Program-made: the position numbers and the translations under genes
Notes under the pieces: model-generated
Seen by the model: the letters and a program-made list of their open reading frames with translations, nothing else
The model's database searches: none
Told to the model about the DNA's origin: nothing
From: Plotosus lineatus
Lineage: Eukaryota > Chordata > Actinopteri > Siluriformes > Plotosidae
Direction: 5' to 3'
Length of the DNA: 64,000 bases
NCBI GenBank assembly: GCA_024760905.1
Contig: CM045746.1
Coordinates: 10,515,466-10,579,465, forward strand
In this document: positions 52,258-63,960 of the stretch, piece after piece
Layout of the letters: every line of letters begins with the position of its first letter
Numbering within the stretch: the stretch's first letter is position 1

Positions 52258-52459
52258 CCCATCATGAGGACAGCCTGATAGTTGGAGAAGCAACTTTGGG
52301 ACTGAAAGGTCGCTGGTTTGGTTCCCAAGTGTGGAGGCGGTGGGGAAGTGAGAAGCACCTTGCCGTCCTCCACATAAATGGCTGATGTGCCCTTGAGCAA
52401 GGCACCTAACCCCCAACTGCTCTTCGGGCACCTCCAATGTGTGTGTGGCAGCCCACTGC

Positions 52460-52503
<44 letters not shown>

Positions 52504-52555
52504 CACTTTGAATGGGTTAAATGCAGAGGAAATCATTTCCCTTATATCTAAATTT
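52258..52555 (+). repeat. SINE, fourth family, with internal (GT)n
   Basis: B-box-like GGTTTGGTTCCCA, then GAGCAAGGCACCTAACCCCC, CAGCCCACTGCTCC, (GT)n at 52463-52501 and TTGAATGGGTTAAATGCAGA. This layout is a widespread fish SINE type. Confidence 0.7.
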
Positions 52556-52559
52556 GTTT

Positions 52560-53179
52560 AAAAAATCATAAGAGTTAGCATCCAGGTTGTATTTTGAAAG
52601 TGGTCTGCTTTGACAAGGTTCGAAAGCCAACTTCAAATCTGCAAAGGCAATCCCATAAGAGTTTAAAAAGCATCACAGATTAAAATGCTAATCCTGCCTC
52701 TGTCGCTTCATGCCCTTGATAAATATTTTTGCACTGCATTTTATTTAATTTATCGCAGCGATGTTGATGCTCTGGGTTAAATTGTACACGCTGCCTAAGA
52801 TTAACTCAAAGCAAACAAGACTGGACATCACTAAAATGGAAAATGGTTGGCTGTTTGTTTACACCCAGTTTCTGGAGATCTGCTTTCTTAGAGAATTGCA
52901 TAATTTGGTAGTTCTGATGCAGTGAATTGAGTAGGATTAATATTAAGATTCAAATGAGTGTATGATTCGTTTTGGATTTGGAAGATCTCTAGAAAGAGGA
53001 CCAGTTTACATATACTGAAGACTCATAAGAATTTAGTCTTTATTACAGGAAACAACTCATACACATCAATTATTAAGTCACTTTAATTTCCTGCCGCAGT
53101 TGATTTGGGGATGGATTTTGGCTCTGCCTTGTGGTGGCATTTATGTTTACAGTTCATTCAAAAAGACCAAGAGAGAATT
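52560..53179. other. Downstream of fnip: nothing recognised
   Basis: Unique-looking sequence. It may include distal fnip 3' untranslated sequence, but I see no evidence. Confidence 0.4.
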
Positions 53180-53621
53180 GTTGAAGCTTGTATTAGAGCT
53201 GTGCGGAGATTAAATTTGATTAATATGTATATATGAACATAATGAGAGATTTCCTTTTGGCCTTTTCTCTTTACCAGGGGTCGCTACAGCGAATGATTCA
53301 CAAAATTTGGTTTGGCATAGGTTTTTACGTCGGATGCCCTTCCTGACAACCCTTTTTAGCAAGGGAGAGAAACATGATGACGGCTTTGCAGCTACTCTTT
53401 ACGAAAGTCAACAATGGTTCTTTTACATGCCTCTCACCATAGACAGTGACAACCTTAGTTAGCTGCACTAGGGGGACAGTGACAACCTTGTGGGGAGTGG
53501 GACTCGAACCCCCAACCTTAGGATCAGCGATCTGGCGCCCTATACCACCAGGCCACCACTAATATGAACATAATCTCAACCTCAAATTTAATCTCCGCGC
53601 AGCTCTAATAGAAGCTTCAAC
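53180..53621. mobile_element. Palindromic MITE split by a SINE
   Basis: Arms GTTGAAGCTT...TTAGAGCTGTGCGGAGATTA (53180-53226) and its near reverse complement (53581-53621) pair over about 41 bases. The SINE between is bordered by ATATGAACATAAT at 53231-53243 and 53562-53574. Without it the element would be about 110 bases. Confidence 0.8.
53244..53561 (-). repeat. tRNA-derived SINE with RTE-derived bipartite tail
   Basis: Second copy of the chimeric family of 44575-44918. Plus-strand GGGGTCGCTACAGCGAATGA, then TTTTTACGTCGGATGCCCTT and CCTGACAACCCTTTTT, then the shared body and head. The 13-bp target duplication is intact. Confidence 0.87.
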
Positions 53622-53761
53622 TATATATAATATACACACACACATACACACACACAGTATATATAATGACAACTTATATACAGAATATGAACTTAATGCA
53701 GAGATAAATAAGACAATAATGCTCTCTCTTTATATTATATATGTATATATGTATGTATGTT

Positions 53762-54622
53762 CAGACGCTCCCCGACTTACGTTTTTACTTGGTTCCGGAC
53801 AGCCGAACGTAAGTAGAAACTGAACATAGGTTGTTCCAGTGACGTATGACGCTCATACTGCACTATACATCCATAAATACCATTGCCGTATCTCATAAAA
53901 CACCCTTAAATCAATTATTATAAACATAACAATGTAAAATAATATCAACATTAATTTCAAATAAATTAAATTCAAGCAAAATAATTTCAAATTGATTAAA
54001 ATTTATCTATTTGAAATTATTTTGCTTGAATTTAATTGCATTATAATATAACAAATATGTTATATTTGATACTGTATTTTATATAACCTTTAACATTCTC
54101 TATGATGCGATCTTTCTGCTTGTAAATAGTTCCAATGGTCGACAGATGGACACTTTACATGAAGCTGAGCCGAGTCACTTTACATGAAGCTTAAAACAGC
54201 CAGTCAACGCTTACAATATGTGAGGCATTCAACACCGAAAGTAGTTTACTTATTTTGTGCTTGAGACAAAGCGCGGGTTATACGGACTTCTGGTCTTTCA
54301 AGTGAGCAAGGGCGCTGTTGAATGCTGGTTTAGTAATCAGCCTGCACTGATGTGAATCACCAGCAGAGCGGACAGTTCTTTCTTTTTTGGATTTGGGTTT
54401 TCATTCATTTTACAACGCTCTTTGCTTAACTGAGTATGCATGGTAGATTGCGCCGATCCGAGCAGATAGTTAATTCATCTCTGTGTATGAGACTTGCACC
54501 CATGCTAGTAGGCTTACGTTTCTGACCAACCATATTTGCTTAGGGTTACAAAAGTCCGCAAAACAGTGTAAACACAAAGATCACACAGACTACGTCTTAA
54601 CACAAGGGTAGCATGCTATATA

Positions 54623-54710
<88 letters not shown>

Positions 54711-54919
54711 TATATATGTGTATATAGAACTGAACTGGGAAGAAGGAGGGGCACGTTCAGTCTGTCGTTTGTAAACAATGGACGCAGTGTCATTACGTCA
54801 GCGTACTACATAGGTACGTCTAAACTCAAAATTTGACAATTTTTATTTTTTGAAAAAAGAAAAAAAAACGTAAAATCGAAAAACCATAAAACGGATGAAC
54901 GTAAGTTGGGGAGCGTCTG
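53762..54919. mobile_element. Tigger-like TIR element
   Basis: CAGACGCTCCCCGACTTACG (53762-53781) pairs with CGTAAGTTGGGGAGCGTCTG (54900-54919) with one mismatch. TA follows the right end; the left neighbour is TT. No transposase. The interior has a near-palindrome around 53975-54030 (TTTGAATT...AAATTATTTTGCTTGAATTT) and (TA)n(TG)n at 54627-54708. Confidence 0.78.
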
Positions 54920-55029
54920 TATTTGCAAGTTCATCCCCAACTCATCTTTGCCTAGTAAGCCACCATTCATAGTACCCTATATACTTCTATATATTTAATA
55001 GGCCACTGTTAAATGTACCTCACATAAGA

Positions 55030-55091
<62 letters not shown>

Positions 55092-55950
55092 CTGGGCGAG
55101 TCAATAACCAATATCAGGTGCTACGATGTTGGACACTGTGTAAAGGTATGTTAAATACGTACTATTTTATATTCAATCTACTTTACTAATACCTTTCTGC
55201 AAGAGTATGCCACCTACAGCTCTATTCAGGCTACTACTCGATTCTCAATTGTACTCAGTCTTACCTTTTCTTATTTCTTTAATATTCAAGAGATTTTTGT
55301 TATTATTTTTATACACTAAATTCTACCTCATGGTTGCTTTTAAACGCAGTCCTGATCGCAGACATGAACGACAAGCCAGTAGGGTTCGACCAGGTCTTGT
55401 TTAGGTGTCGAGCAGCGCTGAAGTAACTGACGTTTCAGGTATTAGGTGTCTGTGTTTGTGCGTCAAGTGTATTTGGTATGTTTTAAGTTTGATCCTTGGG
55501 TATGGAATAAAGTTGAATAAATTTCTCATGATTGAAAAACTTGTCACTGTTGTGTTTTATTTTCATTTAAATTCACAGTCTCTGAAAACAAGGCTCATTC
55601 CATAGTACACATTGAGTACATGGGTTGAGTTTAGTGTGTTTGTCACTGATTTTTAGATCCCAAAAATTCAACAATGAATATAAAGAAAGCTTCACACTCT
55701 GGGTCTTGCATTATGCTTTAAAAAACGAACCATAAAAAAAAAAAAAAAAAAAAGTTTTAACTTCTTTGATTTCCATTATTGACTGAATTATCACCTTCAG
55801 GTGTAGAAAGCACAACAAAATCTCTACATCATGATCATATATGTTGGGCCATTTGTTTTTGCTTTGCTTGGACTTTTGTTTGTTTAAAAACAAAACTACA
55901 AAACTGTACAAAAAAGTTACAAAACTGGTACATTTTCCAGCTCCCCAACG
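54920..55950. other. Intergenic: (GT)n and nothing recognised
   Basis: (GT)n at 55034-55090 and a poly-A run at 55733-55753. Open frames here lack splice or homology support. Confidence 0.5.
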
Positions 55951-56085
55951 TTATCATTCATTCATGCATTTTCTGAACCGCTTAATCCTAATTAGAGTCA
56001 TGGGAAGAATGGTGCCTGTCTCAGTCAACTCCGATCAAGGGCAGGATACACCCTGGACAGCTCACCAGGCCATTGCAGGGCCTTC
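55951..56085 (-). repeat. SINE 3' fragment
   Basis: TTCTGAACCGCTTAATCCTA and CACCCTGGACAGCTCACCAG are the reverse complement of the LINE2-like SINE tail. Confidence 0.7.
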
Positions 56086-56917
56086 CCAACTTCAAACTTG
56101 AATAAATATTTTCATGTCCAAGTCTTTTTGTGAATCAGTGAAAATCCTTAGGGCATGTCTGGGTGATGTATCAAAATATGTACATAGGGTGAACACAGTT
56201 TTTGAAATCATTCAAATACTTCCAAGTTTACACCTTTTTTATGCTCACTTTTGTTACAACAGAAAGACCTCGTTATTCTCCAGTCCCGCTGAGCTTGTGC
56301 TAAGGTCTCGACAGTTCCAATGAGCACATGATTCGAAACACAAATGCACACACAGTGAACCACGGAATTTAAATGTGTGTGGCAAAATTGGTAAATAAGC
56401 ACCAGACTTAAAACAGGATCTATATACTGTACGTAACTTTCCTGTCCACATTTTGTATTTTGTACTTTGTGTATCTTGTGCTCCCACCGATCACTGATGT
56501 ATTGGCATTTATTAACTATAGAAAATAAAGAAAAGTTAAACATGTCAAATTATCAATTGGCAAATTGTAACTAATTACATAGTCATTATCTAGAGCTATT
56601 ATTAGTGAATGAATAGTTCTATTCTTTCCATTCGTTCTTACTATTTGTTCTGTTCATGTTACTTATTGACTTTGAGTCGTTGTACTGATAATTTGATGCT
56701 CCTGCTTCTCCAAGCAATATTATTACGCATCTACCAGCCTTTACTGCATATTGGGCTCATACATTAAAAATGAGGGAAATTATATATTTATTAAAAAGTA
56801 TTAAAATTATTATTAAAAAGTATTAAAAAAAATTTTTTTTCAAGTTTTTATTTTTTTTATTGAAATACAAAAAATGTAAAAGGTCAGTGTCACACATTTT
56901 AGTACCAGTATCAGAGT
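56086..56917. other. Intergenic: nothing recognised
   Basis: A/T-rich sequence. Frames of 69-111 residues at 56114-56543 overlap on both strands and lack domain features. Confidence 0.45.
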
Positions 56918-57235
56918 GGGGCTGGTGGCGTAGTGGTTAGGGTGCTGTGCTCATGATCGGGAGGTTGTGAGTTCAAATCCCACTGAGAACCTCACTGTGC
57001 TGAGACCCCTGGGCAAGGTCTCAACCACAAATGTGCCTCTGGTCTCCAAGAAGTATAAATGGGTACCAGTAAAAATATACTGGGAAGGTAACCTGTGATG
57101 GACTAGTGTCCCATCCAGGGGGAGTTGAACTCCTGGTTGCTTCATGCTATGGAAACCGGGGATAAGCACCGGCCTGATGAGCCACTAGGCTCAGGTGTAA
57201 AAACCCAATAGACTGACCCCTTCATCATCAGACCC
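56918..57235 (+). repeat. tRNA-derived SINE, third family
   Basis: Well-preserved tRNA-like head: GGGGCTGGTGGCGTAGTGGT (A-box region) and GAGTTCAAATCCC (B box). Body with TGTGCTGAGACCCCTGGGCA. It pairs with 35710-36022. Confidence 0.85.
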
Positions 57236-57334
57236 ATATACTTTGTTTACTTTCATTCTTGTTTAATGTTTCCTTATAGCAGGTTTTTTTCTTTGTTTTT
57301 GTATTTGGCTTTTAGTTTTCTTTGTGAAATTCCT

Positions 57335-57520
57335 GGATGGCGTCGTTGTTAGTACGTCCATGTCACAGCAGGAAGGTGCTGGGTTTGGGTCCCTGGCTCA
57401 ATGAGTTTGTATGCTGTTCCTGTGCATGGTTTTCCTCCATGTACCCCACCTTCGCCCATTGTCAGTGTCTTACACTCATTGAGCTCAAATTGTTTCCTGC
57501 TGACACCCTGACCAAACAAA
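57335..57520 (+). repeat. Degenerate SINE-like repeat
   Basis: TGGATGGCGTCGTTGTTAGT, GGGTTTGGGTCCC and TTTTCCTCCATGTACCCC recall a SINE head and body but are highly diverged. Confidence 0.4.
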
Positions 57521-57526
57521 ACAAAA

Positions 57527-57527
<1 letters not shown>

Positions 57528-57559
<32 letters not shown>

Positions 57560-58487
57560 TGTGGGTGGTATCAGTCAGAGCCCCACCCACTCTCAATTTG
57601 TTCTTTTTGTTGCCATAAATATGAAAGATTTAATCCACTGTTCTGGGCTGCTACAGAAGCTGAAAAACCTAATCTGAGAACCTGCATGTGAATCATGAAT
57701 CGTTCACGTACGATTGACTCTTAATTGTCTGAAAGAGAGAGGTGGGGGGTTTTCGATGAGAGTGTGTTTTGGCTCAGTGTCGTGGTCTTCTCTTAGACCT
57801 GTGCTTTGAATAAACTCTGTGGGGTCATGTCACTCAGGAGATGATGATGGTGATCCAAAATCCTTCCAGTTTCTCGATTTAAAATTGTTGCTGGTTATGT
57901 GTTATATGATATGCTATGCTACAGTACTGTTGAACTTTTTATGCTGGTAGTGTGTATTATTGTTCAACAGACTTGTCTCTCAGTTTCCTGATCTGAAGCT
58001 CATGAGGATTTATGGGAGGAAAGTTGTGTGAGAAATGTAGATTGTGGACTCATTCCTGTACACTGCAGGATTGCTGATGAAATATTTAAAAGTCACCAGA
58101 TACGTTTCAACAAAGCCTTATTTAAAAATGCAGAACTTGCAGAAAATGCAGCAGTTCCCCAGCGCAGAGCTTTAAAAACAATCTGACAGTGCAGGACACC
58201 TGAGAAAGATGCACACTTGAGTTCCTTTTAATTATACAGCCAGCTTTAATGTCCACTGATGAAGCCAAGACAAGAGCGACAGAAACAATAAGAAGAGGCC
58301 TCAAGAGAAACTTCAATTCAAGAGAGGTAACCATGAGCCATGTATCAGATAATCAGATTCACAGAATGCGGTGAGTCGTGGCGAGTGAATGAAGGCAGAA
58401 AATGGGTTCATGGGTTTATTTAGTATTGGTGGTCTGGTTACCTCTGCCAGGAGGTTATGTTTTCGTCTCTGTTTATTTATTAGTCTT
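57528..58487. other. Intergenic: (GT)n then nothing recognised
   Basis: (GT)n at 57528-57557, followed by unique-looking sequence. Confidence 0.45.
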
Positions 58488-58500
58488 ACTGTTTGTTTCT

Positions 58501-58854
58501 GGGCAGTGGTGGTCTAGTGATATAGGGCGCTGGATCGCTGATCCAAAGGTTTGGCGTTCGAGTCCCACTCTCCACAAGGTTGTCACTGTCCCCCCCCAGT
58601 GCAGCTAACTGGGTTATCAAAGGCCATCCATGTCTCTCACTGTCTATGGTGTGAGGCATGTAAAAGAACCATTGCTGACTTTCGTAAAGAGTAGCTGCAA
58701 AGTCGTCAGCGTGTTTCTGTCCCTTGCTAAAAAGGGTTGTGACAGGAAGGGCATACGACGTAAAAACCTCTGCCAAAATCAAAACGTGCGAATCAGATGA
58801 TTCGCTGTGACGACTCCTGAGTAAAAGGGAAAAAGCCGAAAGGAAGACTGACAG
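58501..58854 (+). repeat. tRNA-derived SINE with RTE-derived bipartite tail (plus copy)
   Basis: Head GGGCAGTGGTGGTCTAGTGA, B box CGTTCGAGTCCC, body ending GTCAGCGTGTTTCTG. The tail is AAAAAGGGTTGTGACAGGAA, GGGCATACGACGTAAAAACC, then GATTCGCTGTGACGACTCCT and AAAGCCGAAAGGAAGA. This is the clearest copy of the chimera. Confidence 0.9.
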
Positions 58855-58867
58855 ACTGTTTGTTTCA

Positions 58868-59190
58868 GGGCAGTGGTGGTCTAGTGGTATAAGGTGCCGG
58901 ATCGCTGATCCAAAGGTTTGGCGTTCGAGTCCCACTCTCCACAAGGTTGTCACTGTCCCCCCACAGTGCAGCTAACTGGGTTATCAAAGGCCAGCCATGT
59001 CTCTCGCAGTCTATGGTGTGAGGCATGTAAAAGAACCATTGCTGACTTTCGACAAGAGTAGCTGCAAACCCGTCAGCGTGTTTCCGCCTGGCGAGCTGTC
59101 CAGGGTGTACTCTGCCCTCACCCTGAGTTGGCTGGGATGGGCACCAGCCTCCCCGTGACCCTAATTAGGATGAAGCGGTTACAGAAAAGG
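58868..59190 (+). repeat. tRNA-derived SINE with LINE2-like tail, adjacent to RTE-tail copy
   Basis: Head and body are almost identical to 58501-58854 until GTCAGCGTGTTTC. It then continues GGCGAGCTGTCCAGGGTGTA and ends CCCTAATTAGGATGAAGCGG. ACTGTTTGTTTC(T/A) repeats flank both SINEs. Confidence 0.9.
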
Positions 59191-59214
59191 AACTGAACTG
59201 TTTGTTTCTGTGCA

Positions 59215-59798
59215 GTATTTTAAAAAGTAAAAATTTTTAGGACAGATTTTATTTATTTAATTATTTATTTTAAATCTCGGGTAGAGTGTGGTGCAAGTAA
59301 CAAACCATTACAACATGAAGGTGAGCCGTACATGGGCTCATGGTGGGAAAAAAATCTATTAAGGTCAATAAGTGCAAGTAATTCCTGCTCATCGGACGCT
59401 TGGTTGAAACAGACATTTCATTATAGCTATGCCAAATTATAATTAGACATTTTTCAAGTTATGCAATGCACTTGTCATTGTAGTCCATGTGGCTGACATA
59501 GGTACCTTGCACTCTAAGTTCCTCTCTAGGTTAGGTTCTTTATTTATTTTTGATATGTTAAGTTTTTTGTTTTTTTGTTTTTTTACGTTGCATTGTTTTC
59601 TTTTTGGTTTGTTTTTCCCACTCAATTTGTTTAGTGTCCAGGTTTTGGGGTGGAGGGGGGGGGTGTCTTCCAAAATGTTTTCTCGCAATTTTTAGTCATT
59701 GCAGATTCCCACAAACTATTCAAACAGGGCTAAGCATGGCTAGACACAGCATCTCATTTGTGGTTTGCAATATTTAGCTTTAAATAAAAAGCACAACA
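59215..59798. other. Intergenic: nothing recognised
   Basis: A/T-rich sequence with a G-run near 59651-59662. No gene seen. Confidence 0.45.
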
Positions 59799-60151
59799 TT
59801 CATTCATTTTCTGAATTGCTTAATTCTTGTTAGGGTTTCAAGGAGGCTGGTGCCCAGCTCAGCCGACTCCGGGTGAGGGCAGGGTACACTCTGGACAGCT
59901 CGCCAGGCCATCACAGGGCAAACACTCACACAACCATTCACTCTCACACCTCGAGGTGATTTGGAACAGCCAATTGACTGATTGTGCATGTTTTTGGACT
60001 GTGGGAGGAAACTGGATCACCCAGAGGAAACCCACGCAAACACGGGGAGAACAGGCAAACCCCACATAGAAACACCCAGGCTGGGGATCAAACACAGAAC
60101 CCTCTTGCTGTGATGTGGACGTGCGAACCACTACGTCACTGTGCCACCTGA
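59799..60151 (-). repeat. tRNA-derived SINE with 10-bp target duplication
   Basis: Mermaid-like family, reverse orientation, bordered by GCACAACATT at 59791-59800 and 60152-60161. Confidence 0.82.
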
Positions 60152-60420
60152 GCACAACATTATATTTTAAAAAATAATGTATTTTGAATGCCATGAAAGA
60201 TCACTTTGGTTCTAAGGAGGCTTCATTTCATTTCTAATTTAATTTGTTTTAATTTATTTTTTAAATCAATCATCCCTTTACCTTTCATGAGATTATTATC
60301 TCGGCATGCTGAAAGATGATGCATTGTGTTTGTGAAGATGTGCATGAGAAATAAGTGAAAGGATTCGTCATGCATCACGAGAGTGCTGAGTGATGTGTTT
60401 TATCCTCAGAGTGACACCTG

Positions 60421-60424
<4 letters not shown>

Positions 60425-60455
<31 letters not shown>

Positions 60456-60550
60456 TGAGCATAAAAGGCAGAAGAGTTTCATCTTGAGAATCTCATTCTT
60501 CAAAATATAACATTGTATAAGGTTTGTTTTTAATGGAATAATATCATAAC

Positions 60551-60602
<52 letters not shown>

Positions 60603-60653
60603 ATTAGAAGTTCTTGTGTTAAAAATAGAAGAATAGAGTTATTTGTATTAATG

Positions 60654-60740
<87 letters not shown>
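60425..60740 (+). repeat. (GT)n and (TA)n microsatellites
   Basis: GT at 60425-60454 and 60553-60599, TA at 60658-60708 passing into TG at 60709-60740. Confidence 0.93.
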
Positions 60741-60741
<1 letters not shown>

Positions 60742-61344
60742 GCATTTAAACCAGGGCTTGTGCCCTTCTTCTCGGTACAGAGTAATTGTGTACCAGTTCC
60801 ACTACTCTTGGTAGCGACACTCAGGCCATGAGTAAGCAGGGATTTCCCGATTGTGTGTATGCACAAGCAGCCAATGCTTTCCGAACATCCTGTACGGAGA
60901 AGATCCTGGATTACACGGCTACCTGCTATGTCCCTCTCCCACAACATGCTGCTGGAGACTCCAGAAATGAATGCAACACAAAGCAAAGGGAGCTCTGGGC
61001 TTTTGAGCTTGCATTCAACACTCTGAAATGTAAGTCATGCATTTAACAGCTTGCAGGTTCATTTGTTTATGTTGTGATGTCATTAACCGGATATTTTTTA
61101 ATGGATTAATTTCCAGAATGTCAGGAAAATAGCCTCCAGGACTCTAACAATTGCTAAGAATGGTCCAGAATAGATAGAATTGCATAGAAGTACAGCAGAT
61201 TTATACAGACGACCTGCTGCTGTAATAATAAAGACCACTCTGGGATCAAAACTGAATATTGGCCAAATCACCAACATACTATAATCTGTATATCTGACCT
61301 CACTCCGAACAAATAATATACAGAGCAATAGATTATTGTTTCAG
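60741..61344. other. Unassigned sequence with an 80-codon frame
   Basis: A frame at 60786-61046 lies between an AG at 60779-60780 and a good GTAAGT at 61030. The frame is closed by TAA directly after the AG, and the product is not recognised. It could be a first exon, a non-coding RNA exon or chance. Confidence 0.25.
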
Positions 61345-61590
61345 GACTTCATTCAGGATGAACAGTACACCCTAAACAGCTCCCCAGACCACTGCAGAGC
61401 TAACACACACAACCATTCACACTCAGACTCACACCTAGGGGCAATCGAGACTATCCAGTTAGCCTGATGTCTTTAGACTGTGGGAGGAAACCGGAGTACC
61501 TGAGGAAAACATGCAAATTCTACACAGAAACACCCTCGCCGAGACTGGGACACAAACCCGGGACCTTCCTACTGTGTGGCGTCTGTATCG
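61345..61590 (-). repeat. Degenerate SINE fragment
   Basis: AACACACACAACCATTCACA, GACTGTGGGAGGAAACCGGA and GGGACCTTCCTACTGTGTGG match the mermaid-like SINE body. Confidence 0.65.
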
Positions 61591-62200
61591 ATATTTCATA
61601 GATGAGTATAAGTACTAATGATTATTGATATTATAAATATTATTACAGCTATTTCATATCAGTCGGTTTTAGATTTAAATTGGAACTGAGCGCTGCTGCT
61701 CTATTTTTGTTCCACGGAAACCCACAGGGAGAGTGAATGAAAGGCCATGAGCTGAATAATGGATGGGTCTATTCTGTACATTAATGTGAAATCCTGCTCC
61801 AGTGTGTGCATACGCTACTCGATCCTCTCTGACCACTTACAATTAACTGCTATTCTCTGAAATCTTATTATTACACAATCTACATATGCTCTGTGGTTTA
61901 ATTTAATATATTTTAGATATACTAGTAATATATTTTTTATTTATTATTTAATCAGATAATGCTAATGAATTTAATAGAAAAACTTATAATTCGGACTTAG
62001 TGTACAGCAAGAAGCTTTCTGACTGGTCCACTGTCATGGGATTTGAAACTATTATTCTGAGTGGATAATGCCTGAATCGAAATGATGGGCACTCACGGTT
62101 TGTCACAGTCACTTGGAGCAGGTAAAACCATAATCACACTTTAAACTGGAAAAAAAAATTTAGTTTATTCATATTTTCCTGTATAGTACAGGTTCTTCTT
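61591..62200. other. Intergenic: nothing recognised
   Basis: A/T-rich, unique-looking sequence. Confidence 0.45.
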
Positions 62201-62202
62201 CA

Positions 62203-62815
62203 TCTTCATCTTCTTTTCCTTTCGGCTGTTCCCTTCAGGGGTTGCCACAGCGAATCATATGCCTCCATCTCACCCTATCCTCTGCATCTTCTTCCCTTAC
62301 GCCAACGACCTTCATGTCTTCCTTCACCACATCCATAAATCTCTTCTTTGGTCTTCCTCTAGGCCTTCTGCCTGGTAGTTCCAACCTCAGCATCCTACTA
62401 CCGATATACTCACTATCCCTCCTCTGTACATGTCCAAACCATCTCAATCTAGCCTCTCTGACTTTGTCTACAAAACATCATACATATGCTGTCCCTCTGA
62501 TGGACTCATTCCTGATCCTACCCATCCTCATTAGTCCCAAAGAGAACCTCAACATTTTCATCTCTGCTACCTCCAGCTCTGCCTCATGTCTTTTCCCCAG
62601 GGCCACTGTCTCTAAACCATACACAATATTTAAAAAATATATTTTGATATTCAGTATGTTGATTTCAAATATAATGTTTGCATTTTGTATTCTGGCAAAA
62701 GTTTTACACCGGATGCCCTTCCTGACGCATCCCTCTGCATTTATCCGGCTTGGGACCGACGTGAGGGCGGGCACTTCTTTGTGCCCCCCCCCATCCCACC
62801 CACCCCACCCACCCA
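62203..62815 (-). mobile_element. Internally deleted RTE copy
   Basis: 62203-62623 is the 3' part of the RTE (RRDSEYIGSRMLRLELPGRR on the minus strand) and 62690-62815 is the RTE leader (CACCGGATGCCCTTCCTGAC on plus). About 65 A/T-rich bases lie between, so endonuclease and reverse transcriptase are deleted. Confidence 0.8.
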
Positions 62816-63630
62816 CAGCTGTATTCCTGTATAGTACAGTATATACTGAAATCATTTTACGAAGCATTTCAATGTAGTATGTACTAAGTAGGCACGTTCT
62901 TTCTGAGGGATTATTCAGTGATGTTCACCTCACTTTGGGCAGATAATTATTAATTTTACTCATCAAGCTGTCATATATATGATTCCTTTCTCTTTTCACA
63001 ATTTTTCTAGCCACTGTCGAATAAGGAACTCTGATGGGTTCGGGTTTTGTGTTAGATCAGAGTGCCTGATTCCCATAGCTATTTCTCCTATCCATATTTC
63101 ATCCTCCTCTTCCTCCATCCTTTTATCTTGTTCTCCTCCAGCTTCTCCTTATGCATTATTGAAGCAAACGGCACTTCAGGAACCAAATATTCCGTGTCTT
63201 TTACATCTTTATATTTAATCTGTTCGGCCTCATAAATTAATTTTATGGTCACTTTTACACAAAGTGTATGACCGTACTGATTCTGCGCTCGCCAGAGTTC
63301 AAACACGGCCTTCAGATATTAAAGAGAATGATCAGCAAACACCAAACCGTAATCAAAGAAAGGATGGTGTGATAATATAAAATAAATTATTCTGATATAA
63401 CATTCTCACATATCATTCCCGGAGCTGTACATGTTACCGCAATGTTGTATAAAAGTTGAAAAGCAGATGTTCTCAGGACACCAAGAACGCTTGACTGACT
63501 AGTTTTTAGAGAAGGGAAGAACTGCAGGGCTTAGAAAATACTCTGTTAACTTGCACTTTGTTAGCTGTGAGAGCTGTTGAACCAAAAATCTCCTGCAAAC
63601 ACAATACAAAATCCCCAGAGAAGAATTAAC
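62816..63630. other. Unassigned sequence
   Basis: A minus-strand frame at 63306-63088 (FELWRAQNQYGHTLCVKVTI, then a Lys/Glu-rich run) matches nothing I recognise. No other feature seen. Confidence 0.3.
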
Positions 63631-63631
63631 G

Positions 63632-63960
63632 AGTAACGAGGATGGATAGGATCAGAAATGAGCACATCAGAGGGACAGCCCATGTAAGATGTTTTGGAGA
63701 CAAAGTCAGAGAGGCTAGATTGAGATGGTTTGGACATGTACAGAGGAGGGATAGTGAGTATATTGGCAGTAGGATGCTGAGGTTGGAACTACCAGGCAGA
63801 AGGCCTCGAGGAAGACCAAAGAAGAGATTTATGGATGTGGTGAAGGAAGATATGAAGGTCGTTGGATTCAGAAAAGAAGATGCAGAGGACACGGTGAGAT
63901 GGAGGCGGATGATTTGCTGTGGCGACCCCTGAAGGGAGCAGCCGAAAGTAAAAGAAGAAG
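63632..63960 (+). mobile_element. RTE 3' fragment, plus orientation
   Basis: Encodes MDRIRNEHIRGTAHVRCFGD, VREARLRWFGHVQRRDSEYI and RRPRGRPKKRFMDVVKED, then GGCGACCCCTGAAGGGAGCA and an AAGAAGAAG end. It is 5'-truncated. Confidence 0.9.

Noticed and set aside
60786..61046. Possible exon with good GTAAGT donor
   Set aside because: The frame is closed by TAA directly after the candidate acceptor and the peptide is unrecognised. Kept only as unassigned sequence.
63088..63306. Minus-strand frame FELWRAQNQYGH...
   Set aside because: No family recognised, no paired splice sites that extend it, and a Lys/Glu-rich end. Support is insufficient.
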